Assembly (NCBI GenBank): GCA_050955045.1
Contig: JBPBQV010000001.1
Span: 1-64,000, forward strand
DNA from: Mucilaginibacter_A sp050955045
GTDB lineage: Bacteria; Bacteroidota; Bacteroidia; Sphingobacteriales; Sphingobacteriaceae
Length of the DNA: 64,000 bases
Direction of reading: 5' to 3'
Positions 7,445-19,287 of the stretch are shown one piece after another. The translations under genes were made by a program, and so were the position numbers. How positions within the stretch are numbered: position 1 is the first letter of the stretch; every line of letters starts with the position of its first letter. The notes beneath the pieces were generated by a model. The model was not told the DNA's origin. It made no database searches and saw nothing but the letters and a program-made list of their open reading frames with translations.

Positions 7445-8995
7445 CTACTTTTCTACTCCTCCCTGACGAGTAGCTTTAACTTGGTCTGGCCATTTTAAAC
7501 CTTCAGTTCTCTTGGTAGAAGTTTTTTCAGGATCTTCGCTGGCCATATAAGCCATAATCGCAGCTAACATGGCGTTGTTACGCAGATCATCAAAAACAAT
7601 TTTATCATAAGTATCCCGGTTGGTATGCCAGGTGTATGAGCCGTAAGACCAGCCAAGCGAACTCAAAGAAAATCCCGGTGCTCCGGCTGCAACAAATGAT
7701 GCAAAATCAGAACCGCCACCACCCGGCTGACCGGGAAAGCTTGTTTTAATCCGGTTTTTTATGGTATCCGGAACTGCGCTAAGCCATCTGCCTAAATAGT
7801 TTTTGGCATCGGCAAAACCTTGCCCCGACAAGTTTATAACTCTTCCCGTACCATTATCCTGGTTAAATAATGCTTGTAAGTTTTTTACAATTTCCGGGTG
7901 ATCCTCTACAAAAGCACGTGAGCCGTTAAGCCCTTCTTCTTCACTTCCCCAATGCCCAACCAGAATGGTACGTTTCGGGTTCGGATAGAATTTTTTTAGT
8001 AAACGCATGGCTTCCATCATGGTTAATGTTCCTGTGCCGTTATCTGTAGCACCTGTTCCGCCATCCCACGAATCAAAATGTGCCGATAGCATTACGTATT
8101 CATCAGGTTTTTCTGTTCCTTTTATTTCTGCAATGGTATTAAAGGTTGGAACAATGCCCAGCTCTTTTGATTCTGTGTGTAAACTAACTACAGGTTTACC
8201 ACCAGCTTCACTCAATCTGTAGAGTAGTGTATAATCTTCTAACGAAATATCAATTGTAGAAACTATTTTGGTATAGGCACTAAAAATTTTATCTACGCCA
8301 AATCCTGCCGACCAGTTGTTTGTCAGGATGCCTGCTGCTCCTGCTTTTTCAAGCATGACAGGAAGCGTACGGGTAGTATAACCGGTTTTTTTAATCCGGT
8401 TACGCCAGTTTTCAGTTAAAGTAGTACGCTCGGCCTTCATTTTTTCAAATGATTCTTTTGTTGCAAATTCCTGCCAGTTATAATCAGGCCGACCTGTTGG
8501 CTGGCACATCGAAATCATCACAAATTTCCCTTTTACTTTTGGCAGCCATTGCTGATAGGAAACAGAATCAGCCAGATCAGGCAGGATAATTACCTCTGCT
8601 GTACTTGTCTTTTTGCCCATTCCCGGACTCCAGGCCAGTTGTGTTCCCTCCAAAGATTTAACACGCGGCGAAATCATATCGATATGCGAGATTCCTCTCT
8701 CCCAACCGCGCCACTCGCCCCACTTTTCATTTCGGGCCGGGATATTCCAGCTTTTATATTTTGCTACTGCCCAGTCGTTGGCCTGTTTCATCTGTGGCGT
8801 ACCAACTAACCGAGGGCCGATACCATCACAAAGTTCTCTGGCCAGTTTTTCCAATTGTGAGTTGCTGGTTTCTTCCTGTACAATGGAATTGATAACTGAA
8901 TTGGTTGATTGACTAAAAGCAGTAAAACTGTAGAAAAAGATGAATACCAACAGTATTGTTGATCTGAATTGGAGGTAAGCGAGGCATGTTTTCAT
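7445..8995 (-). CDS. Secreted M28-family zinc aminopeptidase
   Basis: 516 residues with an N-terminal signal peptide (hydrophobic core about 10-27, cleavage near A-F-S-Q). The C-terminal half is the M28 catalytic domain. S-A-H-F-D-S-W near residue 301 supplies the first zinc His. G-G-T-G-A-T-D-N-G-T-G supplies the bridging Asp, G-S-E-E-E-G-L-N-G the catalytic and ligand Glu residues, and S-D-F-A-S-F the later Asp-containing motif. W-H-T-N-R-D-T near residue 467 supplies the last His. The region between residues 120 and 280 resembles an inserted PA domain. The likely role is periplasmic or extracellular peptide trimming. It is monocistronic, and a TATTTTAG box near 9000 is a weak promoter candidate. 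Confidence 0.9.
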   Translation of the reverse strand: MKTCLAYLQFRSTILLVFIFFYSFTAFSQSTNSVINSIVQEETSNSQLEKLARELCDGIGPRLVGTPQMKQANDWAVAKYKSWNIPARNEKWGEWRGWERGISHIDMISPRVKSLEGTQLAWSPGMGKKTSTAEVIILPDLADSVSYQQWLPKVKGKFVMISMCQPTGRPDYNWQEFATKESFEKMKAERTTLTENWRNRIKKTGYTTRTLPVMLEKAGAAGILTNNWSAGFGVDKIFSAYTKIVSTIDISLEDYTLLYRLSEAGGKPVVSLHTESKELGIVPTFNTIAEIKGTEKPDEYVMLSAHFDSWDGGTGATDNGTGTLTMMEAMRLLKKFYPNPKRTILVGHWGSEEEGLNGSRAFVEDHPEIVKNLQALFNQDNGTGRVINLSGQGFADAKNYLGRWLSAVPDTIKNRIKTSFPGQPGGGGSDFASFVAAGAPGFSLSSLGWSYGSYTWHTNRDTYDKIVFDDLRNNAMLAAIMAYMASEDPEKTSTKRTEGLKWPDQVKATRQGGVEK

Positions 8996-9087
8996 CTGCC
9001 TAAAATATAAGATTGAATTTATTCTTTATAGATTATTTAATTCTATTTAATAACTCAGCACTTATTCAGATTTTATTTGGAATATTT

Positions 9088-9182
9088 ATGCTTCTTTTAT
9101 CACCTAATTTTAAGATTTTAATGCTTCCATTCAACTAGCATTGATTGTAAACACTCAAATTTTACTGGCATAAAAGAAGCAT
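9088..9182 (+). repeat. Dispersed palindromic element, long class
   Basis: It begins ATGCTTCTTTTATCACCTAA and ends TTTTACTGGC then ATAAAAGAAGCAT. The exact 11-mers are at 9090-9100 and, inverted, 9170-9180. The centre differs from the other long copies apart from short T-rich and GCTT-like blocks. It occupies most of the gap between the HAD gene's stop and the start of the M28 gene. Confidence 0.82.
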
Positions 9183-9212
9183 AATATTTTTTACAGAAAT
9201 TTAAACAGATTT

Positions 9213-9830
9213 TTACTGCAATAACTTTATTAAAGTATCGTAGTTAGTAGCATAATAATCAGCCAGTGCCGGCGAGTATAGCTCCTGATAATCATACAAA
9301 AAGGTTTCGATACCCAGTTCTTTTGCGGCATCAATTTCTGTTTCCGGGTTATCACCGATCACCAGCACATCTTTGGGTTCGTAATGATATTTGTCCATAA
9401 TCTGCTTAAAAACATCTGTTTTGCTAAGGTTTGATTTTGCCGGATCTGGTATAAAAATTTCCTTAAAATCTTTTTCAATGCCCAACTGCTTTATTTTACT
9501 TTTTTGGAGTTTGGTATAACCGCCAGTAACCAGAAACTTGTCTATCTGTAAGGGTTGAGTTAGCAGGTAATCATCAAAAGGTTTCATAACTCCATGATAA
9601 TCCATATCCAAACACATTTTTAAACCATTATGCTTTAGGTCTTTATCAAATTCATAACGATCTGCTACTTTTTCAAATGGTGTTGTTAAAAGGTCTTCGC
9701 AAGCGTTCTGATAAACTTCTTCGCTGGTGTGTTGCCGAATTAGGGCAAATAGTTCTGCATACATTTCATCAGCAACAGATTTTATTGGATAAACGGTATC
9801 ATCAAGATCAAAAATTAAGGCTTTTTTCAT
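9213..9830 (-). CDS. HAD-superfamily hydrolase
   Basis: 205 residues. Motif I D-L-D-D-T-V-Y-P at residues 8-15 carries the nucleophile Asp and the acid/base Asp. Motif II is V-T-G-G-Y near residue 107, a Lys-rich region around residues 114-122 serves motif III, and motif IV is I-G-D-N-P-E-T-E-I-D-A-A near residue 157. The cap insertion after motif I is helical, as in subfamily I phosphatases and pyrimidine 5'-nucleotidases. It is cytoplasmic, with no signal peptide. The natural phosphate ester cannot be read from the sequence. It stands alone between two intergenic regions. Confidence 0.85.
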   Translation of the reverse strand: MKKALIFDLDDTVYPIKSVADEMYAELFALIRQHTSEEVYQNACEDLLTTPFEKVADRYEFDKDLKHNGLKMCLDMDYHGVMKPFDDYLLTQPLQIDKFLVTGGYTKLQKSKIKQLGIEKDFKEIFIPDPAKSNLSKTDVFKQIMDKYHYEPKDVLVIGDNPETEIDAAKELGIETFLYDYQELYSPALADYYATNYDTLIKLLQ

Positions 9831-10105
9831 AAATATATTTTATTGACCGGCAATTGCAAACTGCTGCCTTTGTGCATGATATTACAGTAAAAGCCGGTTC
9901 TGGTTTGCAACAATTATAAAATCAATGTCAAACAATAGCTGCTAAAAGAAGCTTTCTACTGAATAATGTAGATAGAATTACAACAACTAAAGCTTTATTA
10001 AACACCGTGCTATCCGTTTAAATAGCAATTTATTTAGTGAATTTTTTTCTTGAATTATAAAAAGTTAAGTGATCACTACAGTTTTATACATCTCGTACTC
10101 AAATT

Positions 10106-11314
10106 ATGAAATCATCTCTTAAAAGCTTTACTTCTTTGCTACTCTGCTTAACCATTTTTGCAAGCTGTAAAAAAACTTCTCAAATCACGGATACGGATAC
10201 CACTGGTGGAAAAGATTTTTTTGTTTCTGCCACTTCTGTTGGAAGCTTTACCAAAACAGAATTACAGATAGCAGCTACACTGAAGGGTTTCGGAAACCTC
10301 GTACCACTGATTCAGTACGATGTTGATTATTACAAGTTTATTTATTACACCACTTTAAACGGAAGCAAAATACAGGCATCCGGCTTATTGGGCATTCCCA
10401 AAAATATGCCCACTACGCCTGCGTTGCTTAGCGCGCAGCACGGAACAATGTTTAGTGATGCTGATGCTCCGTCTAACTTCCCTTCTGCTTTTTCCGGTTT
10501 TGAATTAGGTGCCTCGGCTGGATTTGTGACGGTTATTCCTGATTTTATTGGTTACGGAATTTCTAAAGATACTGTTCATCCTTATTATGATATGCAATCG
10601 TCGGGCACAGCCGTTGTGGATATGATTAAGGCTGCTAAGTATTACCTCAAATCGCAAAATACAGCTATTAACGATAAGCTATTTTTATTAGGTTATTCTG
10701 AAGGTGGTTATGTAACGATGGCGGCCCAAAAAGAAATCGAAACAAACAAAAGTCATAACTTAACCTTAACAGCTGCTGCAGAAGGTGCAGGAGGATATGA
10801 CTTAGCTACTATGCTGACAAAATTGGCAACTGTTCCAACATATGCTACGCCGGCATTTCTGCCTTTGTTTATCCAGTCTTACAATACCACTTACAGCTTT
10901 AACCGTCCGTTAACAGATTTTTTTATGCCGGTTTATGCTGCTAAAATTCCTGCATTGCTGGATGGCTCAAAAACACTCGATCAGATTAATGCAGAATTAA
11001 GCACTTCGCCTTCGGCTCTTTTAAGCACAGCTTTTTATAGCAGCTTAACTAATCCAGCTGCCGAAGTGGCATTTAAAGCGAAAATAGCACTTAATAGCTT
11101 TCCTAACTGGTATCCGGTAAGTCCGACCCGAATGTACCACGGAACAGCTGATGAAGCTGTTTTTTATGAAACTTCGCAAACTACGTACAACAAATTTATC
11201 GCAGCCGGTTCCAAGCAGCTGACCTTTACACCAATTCCTGGTGGTACGCACACCACCAGTATTATCCCTGTGATACTTGATGCACTTCCATGGATGAAAT
11301 CACTGGCGCAATAG
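10106..11314 (+). CDS. Lipoprotein alpha/beta-hydrolase (secretory lipase/esterase-like)
   Basis: 402 residues with a lipobox (I-F-A-S-C, Cys21), so it is a lipid-anchored envelope protein. The alpha/beta-hydrolase core has the oxyanion region S-A-Q-H-G-T and the nucleophile elbow G-Y-S-E-G-G with Ser198. The acidic residue is Asp349 in G-T-A-D-E-A, and the catalytic His382 is in G-G-T-H-T-T. The order and spacing fit a catalytic triad. Related proteins are annotated as secretory lipases or prolyl-oligopeptidase-like esterases, and the substrate is not inferable. A hairpin after the stop is shared with the convergent amine oxidase gene. Confidence 0.83.
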   Translation: MKSSLKSFTSLLLCLTIFASCKKTSQITDTDTTGGKDFFVSATSVGSFTKTELQIAATLKGFGNLVPLIQYDVDYYKFIYYTTLNGSKIQASGLLGIPKNMPTTPALLSAQHGTMFSDADAPSNFPSAFSGFELGASAGFVTVIPDFIGYGISKDTVHPYYDMQSSGTAVVDMIKAAKYYLKSQNTAINDKLFLLGYSEGGYVTMAAQKEIETNKSHNLTLTAAAEGAGGYDLATMLTKLATVPTYATPAFLPLFIQSYNTTYSFNRPLTDFFMPVYAAKIPALLDGSKTLDQINAELSTSPSALLSTAFYSSLTNPAAEVAFKAKIALNSFPNWYPVSPTRMYHGTADEAVFYETSQTTYNKFIAAGSKQLTFTPIPGGTHTTSIIPVILDALPWMKSLAQ

Positions 11315-11354
11315 AACTCAATTTTACCTTTTTCAGTAATTAGTTAATTTAAGC

Positions 11355-11385
11355 AAAAACAGACACTAGTTAAACCTAGTGTCTG
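11355..11385 (-). terminator. Rho-independent terminator of the amine oxidase gene
   Basis: CAGACACTAG (11360-11369) and CTAGTGTCTG (11376-11385) form a perfect 10-bp stem with a 6-nt loop. The T-tract is on the minus strand (the AAAAA run at 11355-11359 of the plus strand). It lies 28 bp after the minus-strand stop at 11414. Confidence 0.85.
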
Positions 11386-11413
11386 GAAGCGTAATCTTTG
11401 TAAGCATCAATTA

Positions 11414-13057
11414 TTAACTATTCATTTTTGTTAGTATTTCTTCGGCTGCTATTCGTCCTGTTTCGGCTGCACCGTTCATAAATCCCTGAAATTCAAGACT
11501 GCAGTGTTCCCCTGCAAAGTGCAGGTTGCCTACCGTTTTCCTTTCTGACCCACGAATACTGGTGTACTGCCCTACTTTATAACATGCGTAACTGCCCTGT
11601 GTAAAAGGATAGGTTGGCCAATGCATCCTTTTTACACGACCATTAAAAGCTTTTTTGCAGCCCGGCCACATTTTATCCAGTTGGTCAACAAATTTTGGTG
11701 CCTGAGATTCCGGAGTTCCATTTCCCAGTTGCAGCCCTTCACTTCCGCCCTGATACACTGTAAAACCGCCGTTTTTACTTGGCTGGGCATAACTGTTGTC
11801 CCATCCGGTCTGGATATCCTGATTAGTAAACACGTAACCACTGTTGCCATATTCCCGCCATACTCTGTTATTAAATCCTAATAGCAGTTTTGAATTGGTT
11901 CCGTAACCCAACTTTTCTATGGCATCTGTTTTCCATTTTGGCAGTGCTACTTGTAATTCAATATTTCTTAAAACACTGAAAGGAATTGTACAGATGACGA
12001 TATCAGCATTAACGTTTACTACAGTGTTAGTCCCATTTGTAAAATACAAGGTGTATCCTGCTATAGTCTGTTTTACTTTTATCAGGATATTTTCCATATA
12101 AACCTGATCTTTAACCTGCTCGTAAAGTTTATTGGTTATACTTTGATTACCGCCTTTGATTTTATAACGCTCATCACTGGAACCAAAAATTTCAAATCCG
12201 TTAGAAGTATCAGGATTAAACAGATACAGAAAATTAATAGCTGATTGTATATCTGTGTCCAGTCCGTATTCTGTTAAATAAGCCGTTTCTATTCCTTTGC
12301 GGATAAATCCCGACATTCTGATAGAATCTAAATATCCTTTAATACTCATGTTGTCAAAACGCTTTGAGTTTTGATCATAGCTATCGTAAGTTATTTCATC
12401 AGGCAGCGAACTGATATCGGCATCGATTCTTGAAGCATAAGGCAAAAAAGCTTTAATTACTTCGTTTTCCGAATAAAATCTTCCATCTATATAAAAGCTG
12501 TCTCTGGCCAATTCAGCATCCACTTCGCTTTTGGTATCTAATAAAGAAAGGCCAAACTCGTTGCATAACTGAAGCATATCTGTGTGATCTGAATCAATAA
12601 ATTCTCCTCCAAGTTCTGTGTAAAGATCAGGTGCCAGAACATTGCTTTCAGTAAAAATTCTGCCTCCAACTCGTTTCGAACCTTCGTAAATAGCAGCCGT
12701 ATATCCAGCCTTTTTTAACTGATAAGCGCAATTTAAACCGGCCATTCCGGCACCGATAATAACAATTTTAGGTTGATTCTTCTTTGAACCTGCTAAAACC
12801 CCAGCGCCGTCCTGATCAACAGGCACGAAATCGGCTACTTTTTCACAAGCGCTTAAAAGGCCTGCGGTACTTATGACAACGCCTGTTTTTACGATGCCGC
12901 TAATAAACTGTCTTCGTTGTATTTTACTTTGTACAAATCCTTCAACCAAGTCATCTGTTGGGGCACTGCCGGCTTCTTGCGATTTTTTGGCGATAAAAAA
13001 AGCTTTACGTAGAGCGTTAATTAATGGCGAATGATGCTGTTTTTTAAAATTGTTCAT
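11414..13057 (-). CDS. Tat-exported FAD-dependent amine oxidase
   Basis: 547 residues. A 45-residue N-terminal extension precedes a twin-arginine signal (Q-R-R-Q-F-I-S-G, residues 47-54) and a hydrophobic stretch ending L-L-S-A-C, so the mature protein may be a Tat-exported lipoprotein. The FAD dinucleotide-binding motif I-I-G-A-G-M-A-G-L-N follows near residue 99, then the G-G-R-I-F motif near 130. The C-terminal flavin contact is F-A-G-E-H with G-F-M-N-G-A-A-E-T-G-R. This is the monoamine-oxidase/L-amino-acid-oxidase fold, which oxidises an amine to an imine with H2O2 release. Export of the folded flavoprotein fits Tat use. The substrate is not predictable. Confidence 0.88.
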   Translation of the reverse strand: MNNFKKQHHSPLINALRKAFFIAKKSQEAGSAPTDDLVEGFVQSKIQRRQFISGIVKTGVVISTAGLLSACEKVADFVPVDQDGAGVLAGSKKNQPKIVIIGAGMAGLNCAYQLKKAGYTAAIYEGSKRVGGRIFTESNVLAPDLYTELGGEFIDSDHTDMLQLCNEFGLSLLDTKSEVDAELARDSFYIDGRFYSENEVIKAFLPYASRIDADISSLPDEITYDSYDQNSKRFDNMSIKGYLDSIRMSGFIRKGIETAYLTEYGLDTDIQSAINFLYLFNPDTSNGFEIFGSSDERYKIKGGNQSITNKLYEQVKDQVYMENILIKVKQTIAGYTLYFTNGTNTVVNVNADIVICTIPFSVLRNIELQVALPKWKTDAIEKLGYGTNSKLLLGFNNRVWREYGNSGYVFTNQDIQTGWDNSYAQPSKNGGFTVYQGGSEGLQLGNGTPESQAPKFVDQLDKMWPGCKKAFNGRVKRMHWPTYPFTQGSYACYKVGQYTSIRGSERKTVGNLHFAGEHCSLEFQGFMNGAAETGRIAAEEILTKMNS

Positions 13058-13297
13058 GTATAAATATATAACCAGTTATACTGCTTTAAAGGAAATGAGG
13101 TTGCTTGTTGTAAGCAAAAACTTACATAATTAGAAGATCAAGGCAGTCCGCTTTTGGTAAAAAGAATAATACAGGCTAACTGAAAGTACTGCATCCTTCT
13201 AACTAAAATACCGTATAAGAAAATTTGAAGTTGCTATAAAAGATGAACAGTAAAAGCTAAATAAAAGCCGATTTAAAACGCTTTCAGAAAATTTATA

Positions 13298-13355
13298 ATG
13301 CTTCTTTTATGCACTTAAAATTTTATTTTATAATTAATGCTGATAAAAAAAGCAT
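13298..13355 (+). repeat. Dispersed palindromic element, short class
   Basis: The left arm ATGCTTCTTTTATGCAC starts at 13298. The right arm AATGCTGATAAAAAAAGCAT ends at 13355 and carries one G-to-A change in the motif. The AT-rich centre matches that of the 5494 copy, both containing TTTTATAATTAATGCTGA-like sequence. Confidence 0.78.
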
Positions 13356-13365
13356 CGGAAATTAT

Positions 13366-13392
13366 AAGATTTTAGGTGCATAAAAGAAGTAT
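13366..13392 (-). repeat. Solitary half copy of the dispersed element
   Basis: AGATTTTAGGTGC then ATAAAAGAAGTAT is the right arm of an element without a facing partner. It lies 11 bp after the palindrome at 13298-13355, so three arms are clustered here. Confidence 0.7.
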
Positions 13393-13505
13393 GTAAAATA
13401 ACCCTGAACAAAATTTAAAAGGTTTTAAGATAAAATTTAATTCGAATTGATCTGATAAACTTCGCCTAATTGATCCAATAATTACATCTCTAATATCTTA
13501 AAAAT

Positions 13506-17441
<3,936 letters not shown>

Positions 17442-17994
17442 TAAATAGAGCAAAACAAAAATTCCATTAAACAATTTTATTATTTAAAAACTGTAAACAA
17501 TTAAACACTGTACGCTGATAATTATCGCTTATAAATGAATTCTTATTTATAATTAAATTATACAGGCAGTGTAAACTTACACTGCTTAATCCTTACACAG
17601 TCTGGTTTACATTACCGCTAAATTTATTTTCCATGCTTCTTTTATCACCTAAAAAACTAGAAATTTTATGCTTTTTTTAGCAGCATATACATTACGTAAA
17701 CAAGATTTACAGGCATAAAAGAAGCACTATAATTTTCTTTGGTATCAATTTAAACAAGCTCTTTAAATATTAGATGCTGCTTTATTTGCATCATAAAATA
17801 GTTTAAACTTTTATCTGTGTTTTTTGGTAGATGCTCTTTTTATCACCTAAAAAAACAAGTTGCTCTCTCCTGTGTACCGTTTGAAAGTAAAAGTTTGTTT
17901 CCGGACAAATTTTGGAAATATTTTTTCTAAATCAAAGTTTTCAGAAAAAACTTGAACACTGAATGGATTAGCCTAAGGTAATATTGCGCTTACG
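17442..17994. other. Convergent intergenic region with hairpin and repeat copies
   Basis: 553 bp between two convergent gene ends. CAGTGTAA (17567-17574) and TTACACTG (17577-17584), extended by a G-C pair, make a compact palindrome that may terminate the kinase transcript. A long-class repeat follows at 17633-17726, and a degenerate single copy (GCTCTTTTTATCACCTAA) at 17833-17850. No gene is seen. Confidence 0.65.
17633..17726 (+). repeat. Dispersed palindromic element, long class
   Basis: It begins ATGCTTCTTTTATCACCTAA and ends TTTACAGGC then ATAAAAGAAGCA. The exact 11-mers are at 17635-17645 and, inverted, 17715-17725. The centre contains TATGCTTTTTTTAGCAGCAT, an internal smaller hairpin. 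Confidence 0.82.
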
Positions 17995-18753
17995 TTAATT
18001 CCAAATTTCATTTTCATGTGTTAAGATGATAGGTTCCTTATCGGTTACAACGATGGTATGTTCATGTTGCGCAACAAATCCGTTAGTCATTTCGGTCCAA
18101 CCATCTTCATTAGGAGTTGTGTAGTTGGCTTTGGTTGAAATGAAAGTTTCTATGGCCACAACGGAGTTTTTTTTAAATCTGGACAGATTTTTGGGATCAT
18201 GATAATTAGCAACATAGCTTGGTGCTTCATGCAACTTACGTCCGATTCCGTGGCCGCACAGGTTTTTAATTACTTTGAAACCTAGTTTTTTCGCTTCATT
18301 ATCAATTAAACGGCCAATCTCATTAATCTTAACTCCGCCCTTAATTTGATAAATAGCTTTATGTAAAATTTCCTTTGATGCCTGTACCAATGGCGTAAGA
18401 GCCTGAATGTCTTGCCCGAGAACAAATGAACCTCCGTTATCTGAGAAAAAACCATTTAATTCTGCAGAAACATCAATGTTTATGAGATCGCCTTCTTGTA
18501 AAATACGTTTTTTAGACGGTATCCCATGTGCAGCTTCATGATTTACACATATGCAGGCGTAGCCAGGGAACTTATAGCTTAATTTGGGGGCCGATCTGGC
18601 ATTGAAAGACTCCAAAATAGCAGCGCCATATTGATCCAGCTCATAAGTACTCATACCTGGTTTTGCATATTCTCGCATTCTTTTTAAGGTTATTGCAACG
18701 GCTTCGCTTGCTTGGCGCATACCATAAAGGTCACTCTCTGATTCAATAGACAT
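17995..18753 (-). CDS. map: Type I methionine aminopeptidase
   Basis: 252 residues, standard for bacterial type I MAP. It removes the initiator Met from nascent proteins. The pita-bread metal ligands are all visible: Asp in L-I-N-I-D-V-S and Asp in F-S-D-N-G-G, His in G-H-G-I-G-R, Glu in I-E-T-F-I-S, and Glu in Q-H-E-H-T-I. The substrate-contacting His is in C-V-N-H-E-A-A-H-G. It is monocistronic here, away from the ribosomal-protein cluster where map often sits, so this may be a second copy in the genome. A near-consensus -7 box lies directly upstream. Confidence 0.93.
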   Translation of the reverse strand: MSIESESDLYGMRQASEAVAITLKRMREYAKPGMSTYELDQYGAAILESFNARSAPKLSYKFPGYACICVNHEAAHGIPSKKRILQEGDLINIDVSAELNGFFSDNGGSFVLGQDIQALTPLVQASKEILHKAIYQIKGGVKINEIGRLIDNEAKKLGFKVIKNLCGHGIGRKLHEAPSYVANYHDPKNLSRFKKNSVVAIETFISTKANYTTPNEDGWTEMTNGFVAQHEHTIVVTDKEPIILTHENEIWN

Positions 18754-19287
18754 GTTTTTTCTTGCAAAATTATAATATAAATTAATTAAAAAAATCAGGT
18801 TATGTTCTCAAATGTATGATGGCTTTAATCTGGTCAAAGAAAATAAATAATCAACCTGAACATTTCGATTTTTTATAGGTAAAAACAGTATGTTGTTTTA
18901 TTGATATATCCGTTTTTATAATCATTCATTTCAAAACATTACAAAAACCAAAGTAGGTTTTTTAAAAAATATATCTGATAGAGAAGCTATTGCTAATTTT
19001 TTATGAAAAATGCTATTGCTAACACGGTATTGTGTTAAGATTATTAACTTACAATACAAGAAACCACCCACAACTATTTTTTTGAAACATCGGTATTGCT
19101 TATAAGTATAAGTGCTTAGCTCAATAAGTATTTATAAGCAAAAAATCTGAGTAAGATTTACGGAAATTAAGATTTACACAATTTTTCCCGTTTTTCTTTA
19201 AGCGGTTAGGCCTACTCAAATTCTTCCTTCTAAAGCTAATTCTGCCTTGAATTACTTCTTAAAAGTTTAGCAATCAATTTCACTATA
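18754..19287. other. Long upstream region of the giant surface-protein operon
   Basis: 534 bp, AT-rich, without a gene. It holds an 11-bp direct repeat GCTATTGCTAA (18986-18996 and 19012-19022, period 26 bp). An inverted repeat has arms TTGCTTATAA (19096-19105) and TTATAAGCAA (19132-19141), the loop partly pairing further. Either could be a control site for the downstream operon. No dispersed TGCTTCTTTTAT copies occur here. Confidence 0.5.
18765..18772 (-). promoter_or_regulatory. Candidate -7 box of map
   Basis: Minus-strand TAATTTTG is an exact TAnnTTTG match, ending 11 bp before the ATG. The upstream -33 region is only a T-rich stretch. The 5' leader would be very short. Confidence 0.4.

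Larger units (their letters stand above)
13058..13505. other. Divergent intergenic region with repeat copies
   Basis: 448 bp between the divergent amine oxidase and sensor kinase genes. Apart from the two repeat elements at 13298-13392 it is AT-rich with no credible ORF. No exact TAnnTTTG box was found for the kinase. Confidence 0.6.
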
